33,715 nucleotides of DNA from UKL13-2 sp044346745 (GTDB lineage: Bacteria; Pseudomonadota; Gammaproteobacteria; Burkholderiales; Usitatibacteraceae): assembly GCA_044346745.1 (NCBI GenBank), contig JBIIYQ010000021.1, positions 1-33,715 on the forward strand, given 5' to 3'. Positions within the stretch are counted from its first letter, which is position 1; the number at the start of each line of letters is the position of its first letter. Below are positions 25,226-32,479 of the stretch, piece after piece. The notes below the pieces were generated by a model that was given only the letters and a program-made list of their open reading frames with translations, did no database searches and was not told the origin of the DNA. Made by a program: the position numbers and the translations under genes.

Positions 25226-26299
25226 GTGACACATTCCTTTCGGGACGCGATTTTTGGCGTCAAAAAGCGCCCCTCCAGTCAAAATGGCGGCCCGTTATTC
25301 ACTGAAAAGGTGGATCGAAACGGCTACGTTTGGTGGTACGTGGACGCACTGAGCGACGATGGCCGCTACGGATTGACCATCATCGCCTTCATCGGTAGCG
25401 TGTTTTCCCCCTACTACGCATGGGCGCGCCAGCGGCCCGGAGGCGCGGCACCAGAGGAACACTGCGCCATCAACGTCGCGCTGTATGACGGGCTTGCTCC
25501 AGACAAGCCAAGCCAGGGTTCCCACGGCCATCGTTGGGCGATGACAGAACGCGGATCACGCCACGTCGATGTGAGCGATACATCATTTCGCGTCGGCCCA
25601 AGTGCACTTTCGTGGGATGGTAGGAAGCTGATCATGGATATCGACGAAGTTTCTCTACCAATCCCGGCACGACTCCGCGGCCGTGTGATTGTTGAACCAC
25701 GTGCAATCTGGTACGAAGCCTACCCACTAGACGCCGAGGCCAAACATCACTGGCGCCCCATCGCGCCGATTGCGAAAGTCACTGTTGAAATGCAAGAGCC
25801 AAAGGTGACGTGGCAAGGGACAGCCTATGTTGACTCCAACCACGGCCGCGCGCCGCTCGAAAGCGCCTTTGTGAGCTGGGATTGGTCGCGCGGCAAACAA
25901 ACTGACGCTGCCGGGAACGATAGCGACCCCAATAAGTCGCCCGCCCCAACCTTTGTGGTCTACGATGTGCATCGTGTTGATGGCACGCGGCTGACACTGG
26001 CGAAGGAATTCAGCGTGCCGGCACCTCTGCAGGCGGCTACAGCTGACTTCATTCCGCCAGCGCACCAAAAACTACCAACCACTGGCTGGGGCATTAAGCG
26101 TGCCACAGCTTGTGACGACGACGCGGCACCTACCGTCGTCAAGACCGTGGAGGACACCCCGTTTTATGCACGTTCGGTGCTGCGGTCAGTGGTAAACCAC
26201 GAACCGATGATTGCCGTACACGAAAGCCTATCGCTAAAGCGCTTTAGTTCACGCTGGGTACAGTGCCTCTTACCCTTCAAGATGCCACGGCGGCGATAG
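25226..26299 (+). CDS. crtC: Carotenoid 1,2-hydratase (hydroxyneurosporene synthase)
   Basis: Hydratase (about 357 aa from this start) adding water across the C-1,2 bond of neurosporene or lycopene ends. Family blocks are NGYVWWYVDALSDDGRYGLT, IIAFIGSVFSPYYAWARQR, HRWAMTERG, VGPSALSWDG and DIDEVSLPIPARLRGRVIVE. Another block, VDSNHGRAPLESAF, carries conserved acidic and His residues. The GTG at 25226 is proposed because the only in-frame ATG (25178) sits between the operators and upstream of any transcript start from the predicted promoter. No clear ribosome site supports either start, and GTG at 25310 is possible, so the first residues are uncertain. Confidence 0.9.
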   Translation: MTHSFRDAIFGVKKRPSSQNGGPLFTEKVDRNGYVWWYVDALSDDGRYGLTIIAFIGSVFSPYYAWARQRPGGAAPEEHCAINVALYDGLAPDKPSQGSHGHRWAMTERGSRHVDVSDTSFRVGPSALSWDGRKLIMDIDEVSLPIPARLRGRVIVEPRAIWYEAYPLDAEAKHHWRPIAPIAKVTVEMQEPKVTWQGTAYVDSNHGRAPLESAFVSWDWSRGKQTDAAGNDSDPNKSPAPTFVVYDVHRVDGTRLTLAKEFSVPAPLQAATADFIPPAHQKLPTTGWGIKRATACDDDAAPTVVKTVEDTPFYARSVLRSVVNHEPMIAVHESLSLKRFSSRWVQCLLPFKMPRRR

Positions 26300-26325
26300 C
26301 CGGGCTTGGGTGCTAACCTACACCC

Positions 26326-26487
26326 CTACCCTTCAGCCGGCGGCTGCTCGGCCTGCTGCTGCTTGCGCTTTTCCTCAGCGGCACGTTTGTTGTCGCGATT
26401 TAGTGACCAGTATTCGCGACCCAGCAGCGCAAGCGCAATGCCGAAGAAGGCGATCAATTCGATGATACCGAAGGTCTCCGCACTCAT
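26326..26487 (-). CDS. Small single-helix membrane protein downstream of crtD
   Basis: A 53-residue reading frame on the minus strand, 56 bp after the crtD stop. It starts MSAETFGIIE, has one hydrophobic helix (about residues 8-22, IELIAFFGIALALLG), then REYWSLNRDN and a strongly charged, Lys/Glu/Gln-rich tail ending in QPPAEG. The helix-plus-charged-tail layout and the codon pattern look like a true small membrane protein. It is not recognised as any named family. No strong ribosome site precedes it, so translation may be coupled to crtD. It could help a carotenoid enzyme at the membrane; this is a guess from position. Confidence 0.6.
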   Translation of the reverse strand: MSAETFGIIELIAFFGIALALLGREYWSLNRDNKRAAEEKRKQQQAEQPPAEG

Positions 26488-26543
26488 ATTGAATTGAAGT
26501 GTGTGCGGAAAACAATCGATCGCATTTGCCTACCCATATGGCG

Positions 26544-28055
26544 CTAGAAGCCTAAATCTGCAATAAAACGTTGCGCCGCTAGCCTGCCAGAAATGGTTGC
26601 CATCGGGATACCGGCACCAGGATGCACCGATCCTCCAGCCAAGTATAGTCCGCGAATACCGCTGGTCGCGCCGGGTCGCGCAAAACTCGCCATCGAGCCA
26701 TGATTCGCCCGGCCATAAAGCGCACCACCCGTTGCCGGAAACAATGCGTTGAAGCCCTCAGGCGGCGTGGCCACGGATGACATTGTCGACGCATCGATCT
26801 CTAAGCCGCACTGACGCATCACGACAAAAGCGTTTTCTTGGAGCGCGGCGATCTGGACCTCTGAAAGCGACGACACATCTCCATCTGCCGGGGCGTTGAT
26901 TAACACCAACATCCGGTCACTATCGCGCTCGATATGCTGATCAACTGCGGCGTCGGCGCGGTCTTGCGCGCAGACGTAGACAGTCGGCGCAGAGGTGATC
27001 GTACGACGGCGAAACACGGCATCAAACTCTTCTAAATAATCTTCGGCAAAAAACACATTGTGGTGATGCAGCGGAAAGCCGCGTGTTTTGGCACTCACGC
27101 ACCATGTCACGGCGGACAGCGAGCGATCTTTACGCGCAATTGGCTTGGCCGCTTTTGTCACAGGCGCGCCCAGCAGCCCTGTGCCGAGCGCCGAAATGTC
27201 ACCATTAAAGACCACTGCGTCAAACGCAAGGATTTCCCCCCCGGCCAGTCGTACCCCCTCCACCCTGCCCTGGGCAATCTGAATTTCATCTACGTGGGTA
27301 TTGAAGCGAAAACGCGCGCCGTGTTTTTCACCGAGTTGCTGCAACGCGTCAGCCACCCGTCGCATACCACCTTTAACAATCCAAACGCCTTCCTGTTCGA
27401 CATGTGCGATCAACATCAACGTTGCCGGTGCAAACTGGGGAGACGAGCCGACATAGGTGGCATACCGACCAAACAATTGGCGTAAGCGCGGATCATGAAA
27501 GTAATTGCCGAGCTCTGCCCACAGTGTTTTCATAGGCGCCGTGCGCCACATCGCACCGAGGTTGCCAAAACCCACCCTCTGCACAAGCTCGAAGGGAGAC
27601 GGCCGTTGCGCCGCCATATAGGTGTCGCGCAAGGTTTGATAGATATCAGCGCCGCGTTTGCAAAACGCGCGGTACCCGTTGGCCTCGCGGCCACCAGCAA
27701 AGTCGGCAATGGCTGCGGCGTTCTGTTCGATGTCGGCAAACAAGTCGAGGCGGCTGCCAGCATGACTATCATTGCGCCAAGCATGGCGGGCAAGAATACT
27801 TGCGGTTTGCAATTCCAAAAATTCTTCGAGTTTCGACCCCGCGTCGTGAAACAGTGACTCGAACACCCATTTCATGGTGAATACGGTCGGCCCAGCATCG
27901 ATATACGATTCGCCGACCTTCACTTCCCGCATTTTGCCGCCCGGCGAGGAGGCACGCTCAAGCACCTCAACGTCAAAGCCCTGGCGCGCAAGATCGGCCG
28001 CTGCTGCGAGCCCGCCCATGCCCGCGCCGATGACAGCGATTCGCTTGGCCGCCAT
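26544..28055 (-). CDS. crtD: Carotenoid 3,4-desaturase CrtD (methoxyneurosporene dehydrogenase)
   Basis: FAD-dependent desaturase (503 aa) that introduces the C-3,4 double bond in the spirilloxanthin series. The N-terminal dinucleotide-binding motif is VIGAGMGGLAAAADLARQGF with VLERASSPGGKM. CrtD-type text follows: DAGPTVFTMKWVFESLFHDA and ILARHAWRN. The C-terminal FAD motif is LYLAGGSVHPGAGIPMATIS. AGPTVFTMKWVF and the ARHAW block favour CrtD over phytoene desaturase CrtI. The ATG at 28055 is one base after the stop of the upstream membrane gene; a TTG start at 28067 would overlap that gene. crtC, its usual partner, is convergent. Confidence 0.93.
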   Translation of the reverse strand: MAAKRIAVIGAGMGGLAAAADLARQGFDVEVLERASSPGGKMREVKVGESYIDAGPTVFTMKWVFESLFHDAGSKLEEFLELQTASILARHAWRNDSHAGSRLDLFADIEQNAAAIADFAGGREANGYRAFCKRGADIYQTLRDTYMAAQRPSPFELVQRVGFGNLGAMWRTAPMKTLWAELGNYFHDPRLRQLFGRYATYVGSSPQFAPATLMLIAHVEQEGVWIVKGGMRRVADALQQLGEKHGARFRFNTHVDEIQIAQGRVEGVRLAGGEILAFDAVVFNGDISALGTGLLGAPVTKAAKPIARKDRSLSAVTWCVSAKTRGFPLHHHNVFFAEDYLEEFDAVFRRRTITSAPTVYVCAQDRADAAVDQHIERDSDRMLVLINAPADGDVSSLSEVQIAALQENAFVVMRQCGLEIDASTMSSVATPPEGFNALFPATGGALYGRANHGSMASFARPGATSGIRGLYLAGGSVHPGAGIPMATISGRLAAQRFIADLGF

Positions 28056-28056
28056 G

Positions 28057-28800
28057 TTAGCGGCCAACAGGTATCGGCTGCATAACCTTAGACAAACGAC
28101 GATGATGGTAAAGAATGATCACCAGCCCCACGGTCAGCGGAATCGCCCACAACACAGGATGGAGCGCCAATTGCGGGAAAGTCCGTACTGCACCGAAGGC
28201 AAAAAATGCCGTGTAGACGGAAATTCCTGTTCCTACCAAGCCTTTGACGTGTTCCTTCAGCCACTCGTTTGGCCCGACACTTGGCCTATAGAGGTAGAAC
28301 AAATTCGTCGCCACCGTCGCCCAGCCAATAAACGACATGCCAAGCATTAAGGGCTGGCCGATCAGATAACCCTGCCAGGCGCAATTGGTGGCCGCGATAA
28401 ACGTCAACACCTGCAGCGCCATCGACCGCCACTCCCGGCTCGCAATACGGTCCCGGCGGTAAGTTACACACAACCAACCATACCAAGTCAGATTAATGGT
28501 CATGATTGCGAGCCCCAACATCATCCAGCCAAATATCGCTTTCACCAATGCAGGATTGCCGAAAATCGCATGATTCTCAAGCTGCGGATGAGTGCCCATC
28601 GGGTCATAGACCGTACACAGACTCATCAAGATCGCCGATACACCCGTCGCAATCATCGACCAGTTAAAGATGCGCCCAGCACGTTTGTGGGCATCGCTAC
28701 CCTTTTTGGAAATCACCGGCACCCAAAACAGCACCAAGCCCACGGCACCGGTAATGATGTGCGCCGCAACAAAAACGTGAAACAAGTCGAGGATGGTCAT
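28057..28800 (-). CDS. DUF2306-like integral membrane protein
   Basis: Membrane protein of 247 aa with about seven hydrophobic helices. The N-terminal region HVFVAAHIITGAVGLVLFW followed by DAHKRAGRIFNWSM resembles the His-rich helix and HR/GR loop of DUF2306-type membrane proteins. Other His residues occur near helix ends (His-Pro in MGTHPQLENHAIFG, ALHPVLW, LYHHRRL). No enzymatic motif is recognised. Its stop lies one base before the crtD start, so the two are co-translated and the protein may work with a carotenoid step or with P450/redox partners. The ATG at 28800 has no clear ribosome site. The family's function is unknown; the gene faces the P450 across a 159-bp divergent region. Confidence 0.72.
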   Translation of the reverse strand: MTILDLFHVFVAAHIITGAVGLVLFWVPVISKKGSDAHKRAGRIFNWSMIATGVSAILMSLCTVYDPMGTHPQLENHAIFGNPALVKAIFGWMMLGLAIMTINLTWYGWLCVTYRRDRIASREWRSMALQVLTFIAATNCAWQGYLIGQPLMLGMSFIGWATVATNLFYLYRPSVGPNEWLKEHVKGLVGTGISVYTAFFAFGAVRTFPQLALHPVLWAIPLTVGLVIILYHHRRLSKVMQPIPVGR

Positions 28801-28959
28801 AGGCAGGAGGTAGTCGTTCCGGCAGACACGGAGGCAAAGCGTTAAGTTGTGACACGTATTTCTGCAATACAGAATTTACACTAGCATAGCCATATCAATG
28901 CAATTCTGCCGCGTGTCGTTGTTTCGCGTGGCAAAAAATGGACGTTACAACACCCGCCG
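28801..28959. promoter_or_regulatory. Divergent region between the DUF2306-like gene and the P450 gene
   Basis: A 159-bp AT-rich spacer that must contain promoters for both directions. It has imperfect half-sites (TGT at 28848, several ACA triplets) but no exact TGT-N12-ACA, unlike the bchC and crtE/C regions. No confident -35/-10 pair is assigned. Confidence 0.35.
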
Positions 28960-30375
28960 ATGACTGCACAAACATCGAACAACCCCGCGTCAGACCAAAA
29001 CGCATCGCCCCCTCCCTATACCCCGCCAAGGCCGCAAGCGCTTTCTCCGATCATTTCGCTGATGCGTCTGATCATACAAGGCGACGGCGATCTGCTCAGC
29101 CTGCTACCTGCGGACGCCTATCGGATGCCGGTTGGACATCTGGGTTATTCACGCCGTCAGACATTGATCGTTAACGATCCCCAACTATATAAACCGATCC
29201 TCCTCGACCCCGCTGACAGCTACCCGAAAAATGACCTGATGGTGGATGCACTTGCGCCCTTGGTCGGTAATTCGATTTTTGTCTCAAGCGGGGACGAGTG
29301 GCGGAGACAACGCCGCATGGTTGACCCAACGTTTTCACATATGCGACTGGGCGCAGCGTTTCCCGCGATGGCAGCTGGGGTGGCCGCGTATGAATCCGAA
29401 CTCGATGCGCTTGCGACCAGCGGCGAGTCGTTCTCACTCGATCTAGCGATGAGCCATCTCACCGCAGACATCATCTGCCGCACCGTGTTCTCAACTTCCT
29501 TTGCCACACAGGCCTCGCGCGAAGTGTTTGACGCCTTCGCCTTGTTTGAACGCAGTGTTGCCCAGGTCGAATGGAAACGGCTTATCTTTGATGCGGCTTG
29601 GACACCGGTACCGCAGAAGCCCGAAGTCCAAGCCGCGTGTCAGCACATCCGCAAGTTGTTAGGCGAAATGCTCGACAATCACCAGCAACAGGCTGTGCCT
29701 CCCAACGACATTTGCACCGAGATCGTTAATGCTCACGATGCCGAAACAGGCAAGACATTTAACCGAGACGAACTCATCGACCAACTCGGCGTCATGTTTT
29801 TGGCGGGACACGAGACATCAGCAAGTGCACTGACCTGGGTATTTTTCATTCTGACCCAACAACCGCGGATTGTTGAACGCATGCGCGCTGAAATCGACAG
29901 CGTAGTTGGCGACGGCGAGGTCGGTTTCGAACACATCCGAAGCCTCACTTTCATCCGTAATGTGTTCCGCGAGACCATACGGTTGTATCCGCCCATTACC
30001 TTCATTCCGCGCGTTGCGTTACAAGCGACCAAGATTGGCAAGTACAAGGTTAAACGCGGCGCGATGATTATGATTTCGCCGTGGACAATTCATCGCAATG
30101 AACGTTACTGGAAAAATGCCAATGCGTTTGATCCAGACCGCTTCAGCGTAGAACGCGAAGGCGAGTTGGTCGCCGGTGCGTATCTTCCCTTCGGACTTGG
30201 CCCCCGCGTGTGTGTGGGAGCCGCTTTCGCCACCACCGAGGCCACCCTTATCATGGCGCGCCTGATTCGACGATTCGACTTTACCGCCGTGAACGCGGAG
30301 ACAGTGCGGCCAGTCGCCCGCCTCACCACTCGCCCAAAACAGCAGATGATGCTCAAGGTCTGCAAACGCACATGA
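28960..30375 (+). CDS. Cytochrome P450
   Basis: Soluble-looking P450 of 471 aa. The oxygen-binding I-helix motif is AGHETS at residues 282-287, the K-helix ExxR pair is Glu338-Arg341 (ETIRLYPP), and the haem loop is FGLGPRVCVGAA with Cys418 as the thiolate ligand. The N-terminus is Pro/Asn/Ala-rich without a membrane anchor. The I-helix and K-helix text are of the class E type shared by CYP110/CYP102/CYP175-like enzymes, so a lipid, fatty-acid or carotenoid substrate is plausible but not shown. No ferredoxin or reductase gene is adjacent. Its stop overlaps the start of the ATP-grasp gene by 4 bp, which implies a shared pathway. Confidence 0.93.
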   Translation: MTAQTSNNPASDQNASPPPYTPPRPQALSPIISLMRLIIQGDGDLLSLLPADAYRMPVGHLGYSRRQTLIVNDPQLYKPILLDPADSYPKNDLMVDALAPLVGNSIFVSSGDEWRRQRRMVDPTFSHMRLGAAFPAMAAGVAAYESELDALATSGESFSLDLAMSHLTADIICRTVFSTSFATQASREVFDAFALFERSVAQVEWKRLIFDAAWTPVPQKPEVQAACQHIRKLLGEMLDNHQQQAVPPNDICTEIVNAHDAETGKTFNRDELIDQLGVMFLAGHETSASALTWVFFILTQQPRIVERMRAEIDSVVGDGEVGFEHIRSLTFIRNVFRETIRLYPPITFIPRVALQATKIGKYKVKRGAMIMISPWTIHRNERYWKNANAFDPDRFSVEREGELVAGAYLPFGLGPRVCVGAAFATTEATLIMARLIRRFDFTAVNAETVRPVARLTTRPKQQMMLKVCKRT

Positions 30376-31571
30376 GCGAATCAACCAAAACCATCCTCAT
30401 CACATTAGGCCGGCTACCAAAGTGTCTCGACATCGCCCGTAGCTTTCACAAGCTTGGGTGGCGGGTCATCGTTGCTGAGCCATTTGCTTGGCATCTCACC
30501 CGCATGTCCAATGTTGTGGCAAAAACGTTTCGGCTCACTGCGCCGAACACCAACCGGGAAAAATACCTGTCAGAGCTGACCGACATCATCCAGCGAGAAA
30601 AAGTAAGCCTAGTTGTTCCCGTTTCAGAAGAAATTCTGCATGTATCGTTTTTGCGCAAGTGTCTGCCCGAAGGTGTGACCTTGTATGCCATGCCATCTGC
30701 GCTACTGCTTCGTTTGCACAACAAACGGACCTTCATCGACGTTTGCCGCGAGATTGGCGTCAGCGCCCCAGAAACGGCGCTGCTGGCCGAAGAACGCGCT
30801 TCGGAAATCGCCGCTGCGGGCGACTACATCAGCAAGCCCATTTTTTCATGTTCCGGACGTGGTGTGACCTTTCATCAGCGCGGCGACACATTGCCAGCCG
30901 TTGATCCTGCCGCACCGATGATTGTGCAGCGATGGGTGAAGGGCAATGTGCTCAGCACCTTTTCCATCGCTCGCTCGGGAGTTGTGCTCACCACGGTCGT
31001 CTACCGAGGCGCGGTGATGTCAGGCTCGGTTTCAGTCGCGTTCGAACGCGTTGCGGATTCGGAACCCGGTAACATCGCCATACTGCAATGGGTAAACCAA
31101 TTTGTGAAGGCACTCAACTTCACTGGATTTATTTCATTCGATTTTGTCGAAGACACTGCTGGCCATGTGCATGCAATCGAGTGCAACCCACGGGCGACCA
31201 GCGGCGCGCACTTCGTACACATTGATGACCTCGCGCACGCAGTGGTCGACCCGACCATGAAACCAGGCGACATAGCCTTTCGCGACGAGATTTTTTTGCA
31301 GCAGTTCTACCCTTGCCTCACCGAAGTACAAAAAGCGATGTTCACCTCCAACTTTTTCCCACTACTCAATAAATTCATCCAGGCAAAAGATGTCACCTGG
31401 TCTTGGCGCGATCCGCTACCCTTCTGGACCATGACCTTCACCGCCTCACAAATAATTTGGCTGTCGATCAAACACAAAGCGACCTTTGGGGAAGTGGCAA
31501 CACTTGATGTAGGTTGGTACAAAGATACACTCACACATCCGCCGCACCAAAATCAGTCACCCCGCATTTAG
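30372..31571 (+). CDS. ATP-grasp ligase-like protein
   Basis: Protein of 399 aa with an ATP-grasp fold. The N-terminal pre-ATP-grasp domain (ITLGRLPKCLDIARSFHKLG, VIVAEPFAWH) is followed by the ATP-binding stretch YISKPIFSCSGRGVTF, the hinge-like VQRWVKGNVLS, and the Mg-binding motif IECNPR at residues 269-274 preceded by FISFDFVED. Such enzymes join a carboxylate, through an acyl phosphate, to an amine or other nucleophile. The C-terminal 110 residues are not recognised and contain hydrophobic, Trp-rich text (DPLPFWTMTFTASQIIWLSI). The ATG at 30372 overlaps the P450 stop (ATGA). The substrate is unknown; linkage suggests a P450 product or its partner. Confidence 0.85.
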   Translation: MSESTKTILITLGRLPKCLDIARSFHKLGWRVIVAEPFAWHLTRMSNVVAKTFRLTAPNTNREKYLSELTDIIQREKVSLVVPVSEEILHVSFLRKCLPEGVTLYAMPSALLLRLHNKRTFIDVCREIGVSAPETALLAEERASEIAAAGDYISKPIFSCSGRGVTFHQRGDTLPAVDPAAPMIVQRWVKGNVLSTFSIARSGVVLTTVVYRGAVMSGSVSVAFERVADSEPGNIAILQWVNQFVKALNFTGFISFDFVEDTAGHVHAIECNPRATSGAHFVHIDDLAHAVVDPTMKPGDIAFRDEIFLQQFYPCLTEVQKAMFTSNFFPLLNKFIQAKDVTWSWRDPLPFWTMTFTASQIIWLSIKHKATFGEVATLDVGWYKDTLTHPPHQNQSPRI

Positions 31572-31615
31572 TCCGCAGCAAATTTGCTGTCAGATTGGTA
31601 AGCACCCGAAATGCG
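31563..31615. terminator. Nested palindrome between the ATP-grasp gene and the response regulator gene
   Basis: The perfect 14-bp palindrome CAGCAAATTTGCTG (31576-31589) lies inside an outer pair CGCATTT (31563-31569) and AAATGCG (31609-31615). It sits at the end of the plus-strand P450/ATP-grasp unit, 94 bp beyond the end of the convergent response regulator gene. A two-way terminator role is inferred; no T-run is evident. Confidence 0.4.
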
Positions 31616-31708
31616 AAATGTCGGCGCTAGCAAGATGTTATGAGCAAATGCGCTTGGCATGCTGAATGGCAGAAGGAAGTGCGGAAGCATCCGCAGCGGC
31701 AACCCATG

Positions 31709-32479
31709 CTACATCTGCCTGAACAAGTGCACGAAGTTCCGGCTAACCCGCAATGCTTCATTGACGCCCTTCACGTGCAACAACAACCAGTCCGCGTCGG
31801 TGCGCTCAACATGATCGATCGCGTGCAGATTCACTATCGCCCCCCTTTGGATCTGTACGAATCGCTTGGGCTCTAGCTCACCCAGGAGGTCGCAGATAGA
31901 TCGGCGTATCAAGACTTCTGTCGTTGAAGTGACAACACGGGTGTATTTTTCGTAGGAGCGAAAGTAGAGGATATCGTCGACGTTAATGAGCTTCACGCGC
32001 TGGCCAACCGAGGCGCGTATCCATTCCAAGAACTTTGGCTGTTCTGGGCGAATCTTGGCAGATAACTCCGAGAGAAACACCTCCATGTCACGGCTCTTGA
32101 TCGAGGCTTGATGTAGTGAGGCCTTCAGTCGATCAACCGTTGCGCTAAGGCGCGCGGGTTCGATTGGCTTGATCAGATAGTCCGCCGCACCCGCCTCAAA
32201 GGCACGCACCGCATACTCATCGTAGGCGGTTACGAAAACAACCCGCGTCGACGATGGCAACATGCGCGCGACGTCGATGCCGGAGATCAGCGGCATACGA
32301 ATATCGAGAAATGCAATGTCTGGGCGATGTGTTTCACATAATTCCACGGCCTCACGTCCGTTCTGCGCCTGTGGCAGGATGGTAAGCTGGGGCCACGTCA
32401 TCGAGAGAAGCGAGACTAGCCGTGCGCGCAGTAGAGGCTCATCGTCGGCAACAATAGCGGTCGGATTGGCGGGAATCAT
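31709..32479 (-). CDS. LytTR-family response regulator
   Basis: Response regulator of 256 aa. The receiver domain has the acidic pair Asp12-Asp13, the phosphoacceptor Asp59 (FLDIRMP) and Lys104 (LIKPIEP). From about residue 150 a LytTR DNA-binding domain follows, with VKLINVDDILYFRSYEKYTR and RFVQIQRGAIVNLHAID. AlgR and LytR have this architecture. The start overlaps the histidine kinase stop (ATGA), so the pair is one transcription unit. Targets are unknown; placement beside the PGC raises the possibility of a role in its control, but it may simply be a flanking gene. Confidence 0.93.
   Translation of the reverse strand: MIPANPTAIVADDEPLLRARLVSLLSMTWPQLTILPQAQNGREAVELCETHRPDIAFLDIRMPLISGIDVARMLPSSTRVVFVTAYDEYAVRAFEAGAADYLIKPIEPARLSATVDRLKASLHQASIKSRDMEVFLSELSAKIRPEQPKFLEWIRASVGQRVKLINVDDILYFRSYEKYTRVVTSTTEVLIRRSICDLLGELEPKRFVQIQRGAIVNLHAIDHVERTDADWLLLHVKGVNEALRVSRNFVHLFRQM

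Noticed and set aside
26544..28055. Calling this desaturase CrtI (phytoene desaturase)
   Set aside because: The AGPTVFTMKWVF and LARHAW blocks and its position beside crtC fit CrtD; CrtI typically differs in these blocks and is paired with crtB.
28848..28880. Possible PpsR site in the DUF2306/P450 divergent region
   Set aside because: The TGT at 28848 is followed after 12 bases by TGC, and the ACA at 28878 is preceded by TGC; no exact TGT-N12-ACA exists, unlike the two accepted regions.
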